DNA of 52,792 nucleotides from JAFGVL01 sp964546015 (GTDB taxonomy: Bacteria; Bacteroidota; Bacteroidia; Bacteroidales; Paludibacteraceae), in the NCBI GenBank assembly GCA_964546015.1, contig CAZJHO010000008.1, positions 1-52,792 on the forward strand, in the 5' to 3' direction. Below the pieces are notes generated by a model. That model saw nothing but the letters and a program-made list of their open reading frames with translations. It ran no database searches and was not told where the DNA came from. This document shows positions 33,395 through 42,880 of this stretch, in pieces; the first letter of the stretch is position 1; the number at the start of each line of letters is the position of its first letter. A program made the translations under genes and the position numbers.

Positions 33395-34084
33395 TTATGC
33401 AAATGCCAAAGTAACAATGCTTATTTTGGCATTTGTTGTTTGAAAGATAGCCTGCGCACAAGCTTCAAGGGTAGAACCTGTGGTTAGCACATCGTCCACT
33501 AACAAAATATGCTTATTTTCAAAAACAGATTTATTCGTTATCGAAAATATATTAGCTGTATTTTCCCAGCGTTCATAAACCGATTTCTTCGTCTGGGTAG
33601 GATTTTCTACAGCACGAACCAAAACTTTATTCTCAAGCGGTTTTTCAAGTATTTCGGATAACCCTTTAGCAATCCACTCACTTTGGTTGTAACCTCTCAT
33701 TTTAACCCTGTTTGCATGCAAAGGTACAGGAACAATCACATCTATACCGACGATGAAAGAAGAAGATTGTAATTCACTGGCAAATAATTTTCCTAAAGTG
33801 AATCCGACCTCTTTCTCTCCTTTATATTTAAGATGATGTAAAATAGTCTGTACCGAACTACCTTTTTGAAAATATAGAAATGAGCTGGCACGCTCGATAT
33901 GTACTTTTCCCCAGAATCGTTTTTCGACCGGATTTTCAGGCTGCAGATGAAAATTCGTTTTGGGTAGTTTATAACGACACTCAAGGCATAAATGATCTTC
34001 CGAAGCCGAAAGCGATTCACTACAAATCAAACATGAATTGGGATAAACAAGATAAATCAGATTGGAAAAAATTTGAGCAATCAT
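33395..34084 (-). CDS. ComF family phosphoribosyltransferase-like protein
   Basis: A 229-residue protein of the ComF/GntX family. The N-terminus has a zinc-binding CLICSESL and CLECRYKLP pair. The C-terminal phosphoribosyltransferase fold shows the PRPP loop ILLVDDVLTTGSTL and the RGYNQSEWIAKGL motif typical of ComF. In competent bacteria ComF helps bring single-stranded DNA into the cytoplasm; in others the role is uncertain. It converges with the GH28 gene 16 bases away and lies downstream of mdh with a terminator between. Confidence 0.88.
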   Translation of the reverse strand: MIAQIFSNLIYLVYPNSCLICSESLSASEDHLCLECRYKLPKTNFHLQPENPVEKRFWGKVHIERASSFLYFQKGSSVQTILHHLKYKGEKEVGFTLGKLFASELQSSSFIVGIDVIVPVPLHANRVKMRGYNQSEWIAKGLSEILEKPLENKVLVRAVENPTQTKKSVYERWENTANIFSITNKSVFENKHILLVDDVLTTGSTLEACAQAIFQTTNAKISIVTLAFA

Positions 34085-34133
34085 AAATTCTTTATTTGCT
34101 GAAATACAAATGTAACGGAGATTAAAAAAATAA

Positions 34134-34167
34134 AAAAATCCATATTCTTATTCAGACATGGATTTTT
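34134..34167 (-). terminator. Intrinsic terminator of mdh
   Basis: AAAAATCCAT (34134-34143) pairs perfectly with ATGGATTTTT (34158-34167) around a 14-base loop, and on the minus strand a T run follows. It lies 27 bases after the mdh stop. Confidence 0.78.
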
Positions 34168-34194
34168 AAATTTATATTGAAAATTTATGTTTTT

Positions 34195-35136
34195 TTAAAC
34201 CAAATTCATTCCTTTCAATACATCATTTGTTTCCCTCACAGCAGCTGCACTCTTTTCAAATAGCGCTTTCTCATCGGCATTAAGGTCAAGCTCCAAGATC
34301 TTCTCCACACCATTTTTACCAATTACTGCAGGCACACCGATACAAATATCTTTTTGTCCGTATTCGCCATCTAAATAAATACAACTTGCAACTACTTTCT
34401 TTTGATCGCGAAGGATAGACTCCACAACATAAGCTGCAGCTGCTCCCGGAGCATACCAAGCCGAAGTACCTAACAATCCGGTAAGAGTAGCACCTCCAAC
34501 CATAGTAGCTTTAACTACTTCTTCTTGCTTTTCGGCAGACAACAAATTAGTTACCGGAATTCCTTTGTATGAGGCAAAACGAATCAATGGAATCATTGTT
34601 GTATCACCATGTCCACCGATAACCATACCGTTTACTTCGTTCGGATTTACAGATAAATTTTGACTTAAATAATAATTGAAACGAGAACTATCCAAAGCTC
34701 CCCCCATTCCAAAGACTTGGTTTTTAGGCAATTTAGTCGCTTTCAGTGCTAAATAAGTCATCGTATCCATTGGGTTCGATACAATTAATAAAATAGCTTT
34801 CGGAGAATATTTCAAAATATTTTCGGCAACACTTTTTACAATACCCGCATTCACTCCGATAAGTTCTTCACGAGTCATACCCGGTTTGCGAGGGATACCT
34901 GAAGTAATTACCACTACATCCGAATTTGCAGTAGCAGCATAATCATTGGTCACACCTGTTAATTTGGTATCAAAACCCAACACTTGCGCTGTTTGATTGA
35001 TATCCATTGCTTTTCCTTCGGCAACACCTTCTTTTACATCGAGCATTACCACCTCGCTGGCTACTTCATTAAAAGTAAGCACATTTGCACATGTAGCACC
35101 TACATTTCCGGCACCTACGACTGTTACTTTTGACAT
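34195..35136 (-). CDS. mdh: Malate dehydrogenase (LDH-like type)
   Basis: A 313-residue NAD-dependent dehydrogenase. The nucleotide-binding loop is GAGNVGAT (7-14). The substrate loop IPRKPGMTREEL supplies the arginine that selects malate over lactate, NPMDTMTYLA follows, and the catalytic histidine is in IGGHGDTTMIP. It interconverts malate and oxaloacetate in the TCA cycle or the reductive branch of fermentation. It is a single-gene unit with a -7 box upstream and a terminator downstream. Confidence 0.95.
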   Translation of the reverse strand: MSKVTVVGAGNVGATCANVLTFNEVASEVVMLDVKEGVAEGKAMDINQTAQVLGFDTKLTGVTNDYAATANSDVVVITSGIPRKPGMTREELIGVNAGIVKSVAENILKYSPKAILLIVSNPMDTMTYLALKATKLPKNQVFGMGGALDSSRFNYYLSQNLSVNPNEVNGMVIGGHGDTTMIPLIRFASYKGIPVTNLLSAEKQEEVVKATMVGGATLTGLLGTSAWYAPGAAAAYVVESILRDQKKVVASCIYLDGEYGQKDICIGVPAVIGKNGVEKILELDLNADEKALFEKSAAAVRETNDVLKGMNLV

Positions 35137-35185
35137 AATTTTTTATACTTAAAAAGATTAGAATTTATATTTTTACAAAAACACA

Positions 35186-35193
35186 CAAAGATA
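35186..35193 (-). promoter_or_regulatory. -7 promoter box of mdh
   Basis: TATCTTTG followed by TG on the minus strand, 50 bases before the mdh ATG, matches the Bacteroidota -7 element. Confidence 0.55.
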
Positions 35194-35227
35194 TAATTTA
35201 TTGTTTCGTGTGAAATATATTTTTCAA

Positions 35228-35265
35228 AAAAGGTTAACTATTAACATTGTAATAATTAACCTTTT
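35228..35265 (-). terminator. Intrinsic terminator of ychF
   Basis: AAAAGGTTAA (35228-35237) pairs with TTAACCTTTT (35256-35265); on the minus strand a T run follows directly. It lies 11 bases after the ychF stop. Confidence 0.75.
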
Positions 35266-35276
35266 CTTTTCCCCTT

Positions 35277-36377
35277 TTATACATTAAATCTGAAGTGCAT
35301 GATATCGCCGTCTTGTACAATATATTCTTTGCCTTCGACACTCATTTTTCCGGCTTCTTTACAAGCAGCCTCAGAACCATATTTGATAAAATCTTCATAC
35401 TTGATTACTTCGGCACGAATAAAACCTTTTTCAAAATCCGTATGGATAACTCCGGCGCATTGTGGAGCCTTCCAGCCTTTTTCATAGGTCCAAGCACGCA
35501 CTTCTTGCACTCCTGCCGTAAAATAAGTTTCCAGATTGAGTAATTTATAAGCTGCTTTTATTAACCGAGCCACACCTGATTCCTGCAAGCCGATTTCTTC
35601 CAAAAATAATTGGCGTTCTTCATAAGTTTCCAATTCGGCAATATCGGCTTCGGTTGCTGCGGCAACAATAAGGATTTCGGCATTTTCGTCTTTTACGGCT
35701 TCGCGAACAGCTTCAACATAAGCATTGCCGCTTACAGCCGAAGCCTCATCGACATTACAAATATACAGCACCGGTTTGTTGGTAAGCAAGCAAAGGTCTT
35801 TTACCAACTTTTCCTCTTCTTTTTCCAAAGCTACCGTGCGGGCAGATTTTCCTTGCAACAAAACTTCACGATACCTTACCAAAATATCATACACGGCTTT
35901 AGCTGCTTTATCACCACCGGTTTGCGCCTGTTTCTGTACTTTGGAAATACGACTTTCTACGGTCTCCAAATCTTTCAATTGAAGTTCGGTGTCAACAATT
36001 TCTTTATCCTGAAGAGGATGTACGGAAGCATTCACATGGGTTACATTCTCGTTATCGAAACAACGGAGCACATGCAATATCGCATCCGTTTCACGGATAT
36101 TCGCCAAAAATTTATTTCCCAAGCCTTCTCCTTTACTAGCACCTTTTACCAATCCGGCAATATCTACAATCTCGACTGTTGTAGGTACGGTGCGTTGGGG
36201 TTTTACAAATTCCGCCAATTTATTCAACCGTTCATCAGGGACAGTGATTACGCCAACATTAGGTTCTATGGTACAAAAAGGGAAATTTGCCGCTTGCGCT
36301 TTTGCGTTCGACAAGCAATTGAACAGGGTCGATTTTCCAACATTAGGTAAACCAACTATGCCGCATTGTAAAGCCAT
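35277..36377 (-). CDS. ychF: Redox-regulated ATPase YchF (OLA1 family)
   Basis: A 366-residue P-loop protein of the Obg superfamily. It has GLPNVGKS (G1), FPFCTIEPNVG (G2 region), DIAGLVKGASKGEGLGN (G3), the altered G4 motif NVDE that favours ATP over GTP, and a C-terminal TGS domain (residues about 280-366) ending VQDGDIMHFRFNV. YchF binds ribosomes and takes part in stress responses and translation start selection. It is a single gene with its own -7 box and terminator. Confidence 0.95.
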   Translation of the reverse strand: MALQCGIVGLPNVGKSTLFNCLSNAKAQAANFPFCTIEPNVGVITVPDERLNKLAEFVKPQRTVPTTVEIVDIAGLVKGASKGEGLGNKFLANIRETDAILHVLRCFDNENVTHVNASVHPLQDKEIVDTELQLKDLETVESRISKVQKQAQTGGDKAAKAVYDILVRYREVLLQGKSARTVALEKEEEKLVKDLCLLTNKPVLYICNVDEASAVSGNAYVEAVREAVKDENAEILIVAAATEADIAELETYEERQLFLEEIGLQESGVARLIKAAYKLLNLETYFTAGVQEVRAWTYEKGWKAPQCAGVIHTDFEKGFIRAEVIKYEDFIKYGSEAACKEAGKMSVEGKEYIVQDGDIMHFRFNV

Positions 36378-36407
36378 AATTATTTATTCTTGATTTTTTC
36401 AGGAGCG

Positions 36408-36415
36408 CAAAGGTA
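36408..36415 (-). promoter_or_regulatory. -7 promoter box of ychF
   Basis: TACCTTTG followed by CGC on the minus strand, 31 bases before the ATG, matches the Bacteroidota -7 element. Confidence 0.55.
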
Positions 36416-36493
36416 ATTAAAAAATTTACTAATTAGAGAATTTGTAAATTAAAGAATCGCACATTCTACTCTCCCATTTCTCAAAAAAAATTG

Positions 36494-36501
36494 TATCTTT
36501 G
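36494..36501 (+). promoter_or_regulatory. -7 promoter box of pyrG
   Basis: TATCTTTG followed by TCC, 27 bases before the pyrG ATG, matches the Bacteroidota -7 element. No TTTG is seen at the usual distance upstream. Confidence 0.55.
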
Positions 36502-36527
36502 TCCGCTTTGAAAGATTCAATCTTGTT

Positions 36528-38126
36528 ATGAAAGAAACAAAGTATATTTTCGTTACCGGAGGTGTTACCTCCTCTTTAGGAAAAGGTATTATTTCGGCTT
36601 CTTTAGGGAAGTTATTGCAAGCCCGCGGCTACAAAGTTACCAATCAAAAACTCGATCCTTATATCAACATCGATCCAGGCACATTGAATCCTTATGAACA
36701 CGGCGAATGCTATGTAACCAGTGATGGACATGAAGCTGACCTTGATTTAGGACATTACGAGCGTTTTTTAAATGTTGAAACTTCCCGTGCCAACAATATC
36801 ACAACAGGGCGTATTTATCAAACAGTTATCAATAAAGAACGCAGGGGTGATTTTTTGGGAAAAACAGTTCAAGTAATTCCACATATTACAGATGAAATTA
36901 AACGCAATATTAAACGGCTCGGCAGTAAAAATGAATATGATTTCGTAATTACCGAGATTGGTGGTACAGTAGGCGATATTGAATCGTTACCATATATTGA
37001 AAGTGTACGCCAATTGCGTTGGGAGTTAGGCAAAAATTGTCTTTGCATTCACCTTACCTATGTGCCTTATGTAGCTGCGGCAAAAGAACTGAAAACAAAG
37101 CCTACACAACACTCTGTAAAACTTTTGCAAGAAGAAGGGGTTCAACCTGATATATTGGTATTACGAACCGAACATCCGATTACACCCGAAGTACGGAAAA
37201 AAGTTTCATTATTCTGTAATGTAGCCCCCGAAGCCGTTATTGAATCCATTGATGTACCTAGTATTTACGAAGTCCCACTTCGCATGCAGGCCGAAGGATT
37301 AGATAAAATCGTACTCAAGAAAATGGGTATCCCTACCGACTCTATTGCTGACATGAGCGATTGGAACGCATTTTTAAAGAAAATGTTTACCGCTACTAAA
37401 AAAGTGAAGATCGGTTTGGTAGGCAAATATGTTCAATTGCCGGATGCTTATAAATCAATCATCGAATCGCTTATACACGCTGCAGCTTATAACAATCGCA
37501 AATTGGACTTACATTTAATCCCATCAGATAATCTTGTCCCCGAAAATGCAGAGGATACACTTTTAGAAATGGATGGAATTTTAATTGCTCCCGGATTCGG
37601 CAGTCGTGGAATTGAAGGAAAAATTACCGCTATCCGTTATGCTCGCGAAAACAACATCCCATGCTTGGGGATTTGTATGGGAATGCAATGTATGGTTATC
37701 GAATACGCCCGAAATATCTTAGGTTACGCTGATGCCAACTCAATTGAGATAAATCCTAATACGCGCCACAATGTAATTGATCTAATGGACGAGCAAAAAG
37801 GAATTCTTAATTTAGGAGGTAGCATGCGCTTAGGAAGCTATGAATGTAAAATTGCAAAAGATTCGCTTGCCTATAAAGTTTATGGCAAAGAAATCATCTC
37901 AGAACGCCACCGCCACCGTTTCGAGTTCAACAATAATTATAAAGAACAGTTCGAAAAAGCCGGATTAAAATGTACCGGAGAAAACCCGGATTCTCACTTG
38001 GTTGAAATAATTGAAATCCCAGAGAAAAAATGGTTCTTGGGAGTTCAATTCCATCCGGAATATAGCAGTACGGTAGTAAATCCGCATCCGCTATTTGTAA
38101 ATTTTATAAAAACAATAATCAATTAG
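36528..38126 (+). CDS. pyrG: CTP synthase
   Basis: A 532-residue enzyme. The amidoligase domain opens with FVTGGVTSSLGKG (P-loop) and has DPYINIDPGTLNPYEHGE and GGTVGDIES. The glutaminase domain from about residue 300 has the nucleophile cysteine in GICMGMQCM and the HPEY histidine-glutamate pair near the end. It aminates UTP to CTP with glutamine. It precedes yidC, a common order in Bacteroidota, but a hairpin lies between them. It complements pyrE and other pyrimidine genes of this region. Confidence 0.97.
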   Translation: MKETKYIFVTGGVTSSLGKGIISASLGKLLQARGYKVTNQKLDPYINIDPGTLNPYEHGECYVTSDGHEADLDLGHYERFLNVETSRANNITTGRIYQTVINKERRGDFLGKTVQVIPHITDEIKRNIKRLGSKNEYDFVITEIGGTVGDIESLPYIESVRQLRWELGKNCLCIHLTYVPYVAAAKELKTKPTQHSVKLLQEEGVQPDILVLRTEHPITPEVRKKVSLFCNVAPEAVIESIDVPSIYEVPLRMQAEGLDKIVLKKMGIPTDSIADMSDWNAFLKKMFTATKKVKIGLVGKYVQLPDAYKSIIESLIHAAAYNNRKLDLHLIPSDNLVPENAEDTLLEMDGILIAPGFGSRGIEGKITAIRYARENNIPCLGICMGMQCMVIEYARNILGYADANSIEINPNTRHNVIDLMDEQKGILNLGGSMRLGSYECKIAKDSLAYKVYGKEIISERHRHRFEFNNNYKEQFEKAGLKCTGENPDSHLVEIIEIPEKKWFLGVQFHPEYSSTVVNPHPLFVNFIKTIIN

Positions 38127-38132
38127 CCAATT

Positions 38133-38179
38133 AGCCAATTTGAAAATGAGCAAATTATTTTGAAAACTTCAAATTGGCT
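38133..38179 (+). terminator. Hairpin between pyrG and yidC
   Basis: AGCCAATTTGAA (38133-38144) pairs perfectly with TTCAAATTGGCT (38168-38179) around a 23-base loop, then TTTTG. It is a probable, perhaps leaky, terminator. The sequence around it is built of repeated words (AATTAGCCAATTAGCCAATTT). Confidence 0.6.
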
Positions 38180-38253
38180 TTTGATTCGTATTATACAAAT
38201 ATTTTTTCATTTGCTAATACGCTATATGCACATTGGCACATTTTTTTTGAATT

Positions 38254-40170
38254 ATGAATAAAAATACCATTATAGGATTTCTTCTTATCGGGGTACTCCT
38301 TTTCGGCTTTGCATGGCTAAATAAACCCAGCGAAGAACAAATTCAAGAGCAAAAACGCATACGCCAATACAACGATTCCATTACTGCTGTCAACCAAGCT
38401 TTAACGCTGGAAACACAAGGGGAAGCCGATGATATTGCCTCGCAACAACAATGTGGCGATCAAGACAGTTTATCACTTGATAAATTTGGCGCATTTGCTG
38501 TTTCTGCTATCGGTCAAGAGAAATTATATACTCTGGAGAACAATCTGGTCAAACTTACCATAAGTAACAAAGGAGGACAAATAGTTCGCGTTCAACTTAA
38601 AAATTATAAGATGAGCGATACAACTACGCCTATATTTTTATTTGATAGCGAACGAGATGGCTCTTCTTTCGGATTTAATCTGGTAACAAACAATAACCGG
38701 ATTGCTCCTACCAAAGATTTATATTTTCAGGCGTTACAAAATGATACTATTTCGGTTGTTAACCAAGGTGAAAAATCATTTACATTCCGCTTGAATGCAG
38801 CCGAAAATACATATATAGACTATATTTATACCCTTAAAGCAGATGATTACATGATCGGTTTCCAAGTAAAAGGAAACGGGATGGACAAGATAATGGGTTA
38901 CCAAAATTCATTACACCTGCTTTGGAATTCAAAAATTAAACAACAGGAACGCAGCAAAAAATTTGAAGGTCGTTATGCACAACTAAACTATAAAGCTGCC
39001 GGTGGTGATGTAGAAAAGCTTAGCGAATCGAAAGACGAATCGCAAAATGTAGTAAAAGCTAAATGGATAGCTTTTAAAGATCAATTCTTCAGCAGTATTC
39101 TTATTGCCGACAGTGTACTATCGAATGTAAAATTAAACAGTAAAATAGAAACAAATGATACATCGGAATATCTGAAAGAATACAGCGCAGATATGAGTGT
39201 TCCGTTTGATCCGACGGGTAAAAAAGCAACCGGATTCAAGTTCTATTTCGGGCCAAATCACTTTAAAACACTCAATAGCTATAATAAAGGCGTACCATCG
39301 GACAAAGAATGGAATTTAGAAAAAATAGTTCCTCTCGGATGGGGTATTTTTGGTTGGATTAACAAGTTTATCGTTATTCCGGTATTTAACTTCTTTAGTG
39401 GTTTCATTGCCGACTTTGGGATCATCATTCTTCTGCTTACATTATTAGTTAAGCTGGTGTTATTCCCGCTGACATATAAATCCTACATGTCGATGGCAAA
39501 AATGCGTGTATTAAAACCTCAGATAGACGAAATACACGCAAAAATACCGAAAGAAAAAATACAAGAACGCCAAGCAGCAACGATGGCATTGTATCGAAAA
39601 GTAGGTGTGAGCCCAATGGGTGGTTGTTTGCCTATGTTACTGCAAATGCCGATACTTTTTGCTTTGTTCAGTTTCTTCCCGTCGGCTATCGAATTGCGTC
39701 AACAAAGTTTCTTGTGGGCAAGCGACCTTTCGTCTTACGATGCCATTGTAAGTTGGGACGCACAAATTCCATTTATTTCGGCATATTTTGGTAACCACAT
39801 CAGTTTATTTTGTTTGTTGATGACCGTAACCAACATCATTTATACTCATATCAACATGAAAACTCAGGCAGATACTTCGCAACAAATACCTGGAATGAAA
39901 TATATGATGTATTTAATGCCGGTTATGTTCTTATTCATTTTCAACGATTATGCATCAGGCTTAAGTTACTATTACTTTATTTCTACATTAATTACGATAA
40001 TTCAAACCTATGTTATCCGTGCGTTTGTAGATGAAGAAGCGTTATTGAAGAAACTACACGAGCGTGCCAAAGATCCTAAAAAACAAAAGAAATCCGGATT
40101 CCTTGCTCGCATAGAAGAAGCGCAACGCAAACAAGTGGAAATGCAACGCAAACAACAAAAGAAAAAATAA
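38254..40170 (+). CDS. yidC: Membrane protein insertase YidC
   Basis: A 638-residue YidC of the Gram-negative type. The N-terminal helix (NTIIGFLLIGVLLFGFAWLN) is followed by a large periplasmic domain (about 60-360), then five core helices: FNFFSGFIADFGIIILLLTLL, the coiled cytoplasmic loop with MAKMRVLKPQIDEI, GCLPMLLQMPILFALFSFF, HISLFCLLMTVTNIIY and MYLMPVMFLFIFNDYASGLS. The C-terminus is strongly basic (about KQKKSGFLARIEEAQRK) and may bind the ribosome. It inserts inner-membrane proteins with or without SecYEG. A terminator follows it. Confidence 0.96.
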   Translation: MNKNTIIGFLLIGVLLFGFAWLNKPSEEQIQEQKRIRQYNDSITAVNQALTLETQGEADDIASQQQCGDQDSLSLDKFGAFAVSAIGQEKLYTLENNLVKLTISNKGGQIVRVQLKNYKMSDTTTPIFLFDSERDGSSFGFNLVTNNNRIAPTKDLYFQALQNDTISVVNQGEKSFTFRLNAAENTYIDYIYTLKADDYMIGFQVKGNGMDKIMGYQNSLHLLWNSKIKQQERSKKFEGRYAQLNYKAAGGDVEKLSESKDESQNVVKAKWIAFKDQFFSSILIADSVLSNVKLNSKIETNDTSEYLKEYSADMSVPFDPTGKKATGFKFYFGPNHFKTLNSYNKGVPSDKEWNLEKIVPLGWGIFGWINKFIVIPVFNFFSGFIADFGIIILLLTLLVKLVLFPLTYKSYMSMAKMRVLKPQIDEIHAKIPKEKIQERQAATMALYRKVGVSPMGGCLPMLLQMPILFALFSFFPSAIELRQQSFLWASDLSSYDAIVSWDAQIPFISAYFGNHISLFCLLMTVTNIIYTHINMKTQADTSQQIPGMKYMMYLMPVMFLFIFNDYASGLSYYYFISTLITIIQTYVIRAFVDEEALLKKLHERAKDPKKQKKSGFLARIEEAQRKQVEMQRKQQKKK

Positions 40171-40175
40171 AAACG

Positions 40176-40203
40176 AAAAATCCCGCTTAAAAGCGGGATT
40201 TTT
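40176..40203. terminator. Intrinsic terminator between yidC and aguB
   Basis: AAAAATCCCGC (40176-40186) pairs perfectly with GCGGGATTTTT (40193-40203), loop TTAAAA, with T or A runs on both sides, so it works for the convergent yidC and aguB transcripts. Confidence 0.88.
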
Positions 40204-40216
40204 TATTAAACTTATA

Positions 40217-41089
40217 CTAACGACTTCTTTTTGTTAGGTCATCAAAAAAATCAATCCGTCTGTCTCGGAAGAATGGCCACATACGACGAACAGCTTCTGT
40301 ACGCTGCAAATCCACATCTACAATCAGATTTTCCTCCTTGTCAGTTGATGCTTGCGCTAAGAATTCGCCTTGCTGCCCGGCAATAAAACTACTTCCCCAA
40401 AACTGAATACCATTAGTTACACCCGAAGAATCAGATTCATAACCCGTACGGTTTACGCTTATCACAGGAATTCCATTGGCTATCGCATGTGCGCGTTGGA
40501 CGGTAATCCACGCTTCACGCTGGCGTTCTTTTTCATCGTCTGTATCTGTATTTTCCCAGCCAATAGCTGTCGGATAAATGAGCAATCTTGCACCGGCTAA
40601 CGCCATTAAGCGAGCTGCTTCCGGGTACCACTGATCCCAACAAACCAATACGCCCAATTTTCCTACAGAAGTTTGTATAGGCTCAAAGCCTAAATCGCCA
40701 GGAGTAAAATAAAATTTTTCGTAATAGGCAGGATCGTCCGGAATATGCATTTTGCGATATTTGCCCGCTATGCTGCCGTCTTTTTCTATTACAACGGCAG
40801 TATTGAAATACAATCCTGCCATTTGCTTCTCGAACAACGAGAGCACAATAACTACACCTAATTTTTTCGCCAATGCTCCAAATTCCTCTGTGCTTTGTCC
40901 GGGAATAGCTTCCGCCAAATCGAAATTAACCGGATCTTCTACCTGACAAAAATACAAACTGTTGTGCAGTTCTTGCAACACAATCAGTTCCGCTCCTTGC
41001 TTAGCACAGGATTCGATATTCTGTTTCAACTTGTCGATATTATTACGAATATCGACTGTGTTTGATTGTTGTATTAGGGCTATTTTCAT
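40217..41089 (-). CDS. aguB: Carbon-nitrogen hydrolase, N-carbamoylputrescine amidase type
   Basis: A 290-residue nitrilase-superfamily enzyme with the Glu-Lys-Cys triad: E in VLQELHNS, K in YRKMHIPDDP and C in VLVCWDQWYPE. The length and the motifs HIPDDPAYYEKFYF and WPFFRDRRID match N-carbamoylputrescine amidase, which releases putrescine, CO2 and ammonia. Its partner agmatine deiminase (aguA) is not in the window. It begins 2 bases after argH, so it is translationally linked to arginine biosynthesis here, which ties polyamine to arginine metabolism. Confidence 0.85.
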   Translation of the reverse strand: MKIALIQQSNTVDIRNNIDKLKQNIESCAKQGAELIVLQELHNSLYFCQVEDPVNFDLAEAIPGQSTEEFGALAKKLGVVIVLSLFEKQMAGLYFNTAVVIEKDGSIAGKYRKMHIPDDPAYYEKFYFTPGDLGFEPIQTSVGKLGVLVCWDQWYPEAARLMALAGARLLIYPTAIGWENTDTDDEKERQREAWITVQRAHAIANGIPVISVNRTGYESDSSGVTNGIQFWGSSFIAGQQGEFLAQASTDKEENLIVDVDLQRTEAVRRMWPFFRDRRIDFFDDLTKRSR

Positions 41090-41091
41090 AT

Positions 41092-42438
41092 TTAATCAAC
41101 TGCAAGCAACTGTCTTTCTGCCTCAAAAGCTTTATCAAACGAAAATTGACTAAGCGTTTGATGCATCAAGGCTTGAATTTCCTTATTGCATAAATTACCA
41201 ATACTTCCTTCATGTGTATGATTTACGATTTTTGTCGGGATAAAATTCCCGGCTTCGATATCCAATCCTACTTTCTTATAAGCATTGCGAAAAGGCATAC
41301 CTTCTTGAAAAACCAAACGGTTTACTTCCTCCACACTGAAAATTAAATCATATTTCGGATCATTCAGAATTTGCTCATTTATTTGTACATTACGCATCAT
41401 GCGTGTTGTCATTTGCAGGCATGCCAACAAATCGTCAAATGCAGGAATAAATATTTCTTTAATAATTTGCAAATCACGGAAATACCCTGAAGGCAAATTA
41501 TTAGTAAGCAACAAAATATCGTTCGGCAAAGCCTGGATTCGATTACATTTAGCCCGTGTCAATTCAAATACATCAGGGTTTTTCTTGTGCGGCATAATAC
41601 TTGAACCGGTAGTATATTCGTCTGCCAATTTAATAAAACCAAAATTTTGGCTCGAATACATACAGGCGTCAAACGCTAATTTCGAAATCGTCCCGGCTAA
41701 AGATGCCATGGCATAAGCCACGGAGCGCTCCATTTTACCACGCCCCATTTGAGCATACACCACATTATAATTCAACCCGTCGAAGCCAAGCAAATCGGTT
41801 GTCATCTGGCGGTTTAGGGGGAATGAAGAGCCATAGCCAGCAGCTGAGCCTAAAGGATTACGATTGCAAATTTTCCATGCAGAAAGAAGCATTTGCATAT
41901 CATCGGTAAGACTTTCGGCATACGCTCCGAACCATAAACCAAACGACGAAGGCATAGCAATTTGCAGATGCGTATAACCCGGCAATAAAACATTTTTATA
42001 TGTTTCGCTTTGTGCTATCAGCACATTAAAAAGTTCATGCGCAGCCTGTACCAATTCGTATAAACGATGGCGGGTATATAGCTTCAAATCAATTAAAACC
42101 TGATCATTACGAGAACGACCGCTGTGTATCTTTTTTCCGGCATCACCCACTTTGCGGGTAAGCATCAGTTCTATTTGCGAGTGAACATCTTCGACACCCT
42201 TTTCAATTATAAAATTTCCTTGATCGGCAATATCGTAAATCGCACGAAGTTCTCGTAAAAGGATTTCCAATTCTTCGGCTTCAAGCAAGCCTACTGATTG
42301 CAACATAATAATATGCGCCATAGAGCCTAATACATCGGCTTTAGCCAAATAAATATCCATTTCACGGTCGCGCCCTACGGTAAAAGCCTCGATATTTTTA
42401 TCAACAGGCTTTCCTTTATCCCATAATTTTTGTGGCAT
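41092..42438 (-). CDS. argH: Argininosuccinate lyase
   Basis: A 448-residue member of the fumarase/aspartase superfamily. It has the start MPQKLWDKG, HSGRSRNDQ (substrate motif), LPGYTHLQIAMP with the catalytic His-Thr region, and the superfamily signature GSSIMPHKKNPD. It splits argininosuccinate into arginine and fumarate. It is third in the pyrE-SRPBCC-argH-aguB operon, 17 bases after the SRPBCC gene. Confidence 0.95.
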   Translation of the reverse strand: MPQKLWDKGKPVDKNIEAFTVGRDREMDIYLAKADVLGSMAHIIMLQSVGLLEAEELEILLRELRAIYDIADQGNFIIEKGVEDVHSQIELMLTRKVGDAGKKIHSGRSRNDQVLIDLKLYTRHRLYELVQAAHELFNVLIAQSETYKNVLLPGYTHLQIAMPSSFGLWFGAYAESLTDDMQMLLSAWKICNRNPLGSAAGYGSSFPLNRQMTTDLLGFDGLNYNVVYAQMGRGKMERSVAYAMASLAGTISKLAFDACMYSSQNFGFIKLADEYTTGSSIMPHKKNPDVFELTRAKCNRIQALPNDILLLTNNLPSGYFRDLQIIKEIFIPAFDDLLACLQMTTRMMRNVQINEQILNDPKYDLIFSVEEVNRLVFQEGMPFRNAYKKVGLDIEAGNFIPTKIVNHTHEGSIGNLCNKEIQALMHQTLSQFSFDKAFEAERQLLAVD

Positions 42439-42455
42439 CGTTCTTTAATTTATGA

Positions 42456-42869
42456 TTAATAATTGATTTTAGCTAAAACATCGGCAAATTGATTGATAAA
42501 CCCTTGCAATTTACTACCCAGCATCATTTTTATCATCATAGGTAATTCCGTTTTTATAATAAGTTTCAGTTTGGTAGAATCATCCTTTTTATCTACCAAC
42601 TGAATCCACATAGTAAAAGGAACAGGAGAATTGTCTGCTTCCAGCTTAATAGTTTTGTATATTTCACGCTCCACGATTCGCATTCCGATTTGTCCAACAG
42701 GACTAATCTTAAATGATACCGAATCAATATCGCATTTCAAGTCCGAAATTCCTGCATTTTCAGGGATTTGACCTTTAAATTTTTCGATATTACTAAGGTC
42801 AGATAATTTAGCAAAAACCACCTCGTTATTTGCCGAGATGGTTTTTATTTCGCTTTCGTATGTTGTCAT
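42456..42869 (-). CDS. SRPBCC (START-like) family protein
   Basis: 137 residues from ATG 42869, which follows the pyrE stop by 11 bases; the frame is open 16 codons further, inside pyrE, without similarity. The pattern of a short strand, helix (SDLSNIEKFKGQIP), long antiparallel strands (CDIDSVSFKISPVGQIGMRIVE, split here by short turns) and a long C-terminal helix (QGFINQFADVLAKI) is that of the SRPBCC fold, which makes a hydrophobic cavity. The ligand is unknown. The position between pyrE and argH is conserved in Bacteroides. Confidence 0.72.
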   Translation of the reverse strand: MTTYESEIKTISANNEVVFAKLSDLSNIEKFKGQIPENAGISDLKCDIDSVSFKISPVGQIGMRIVEREIYKTIKLEADNSPVPFTMWIQLVDKKDDSTKLKLIIKTELPMMIKMMLGSKLQGFINQFADVLAKINY

Positions 42870-42880
42870 AAAATAATTTT

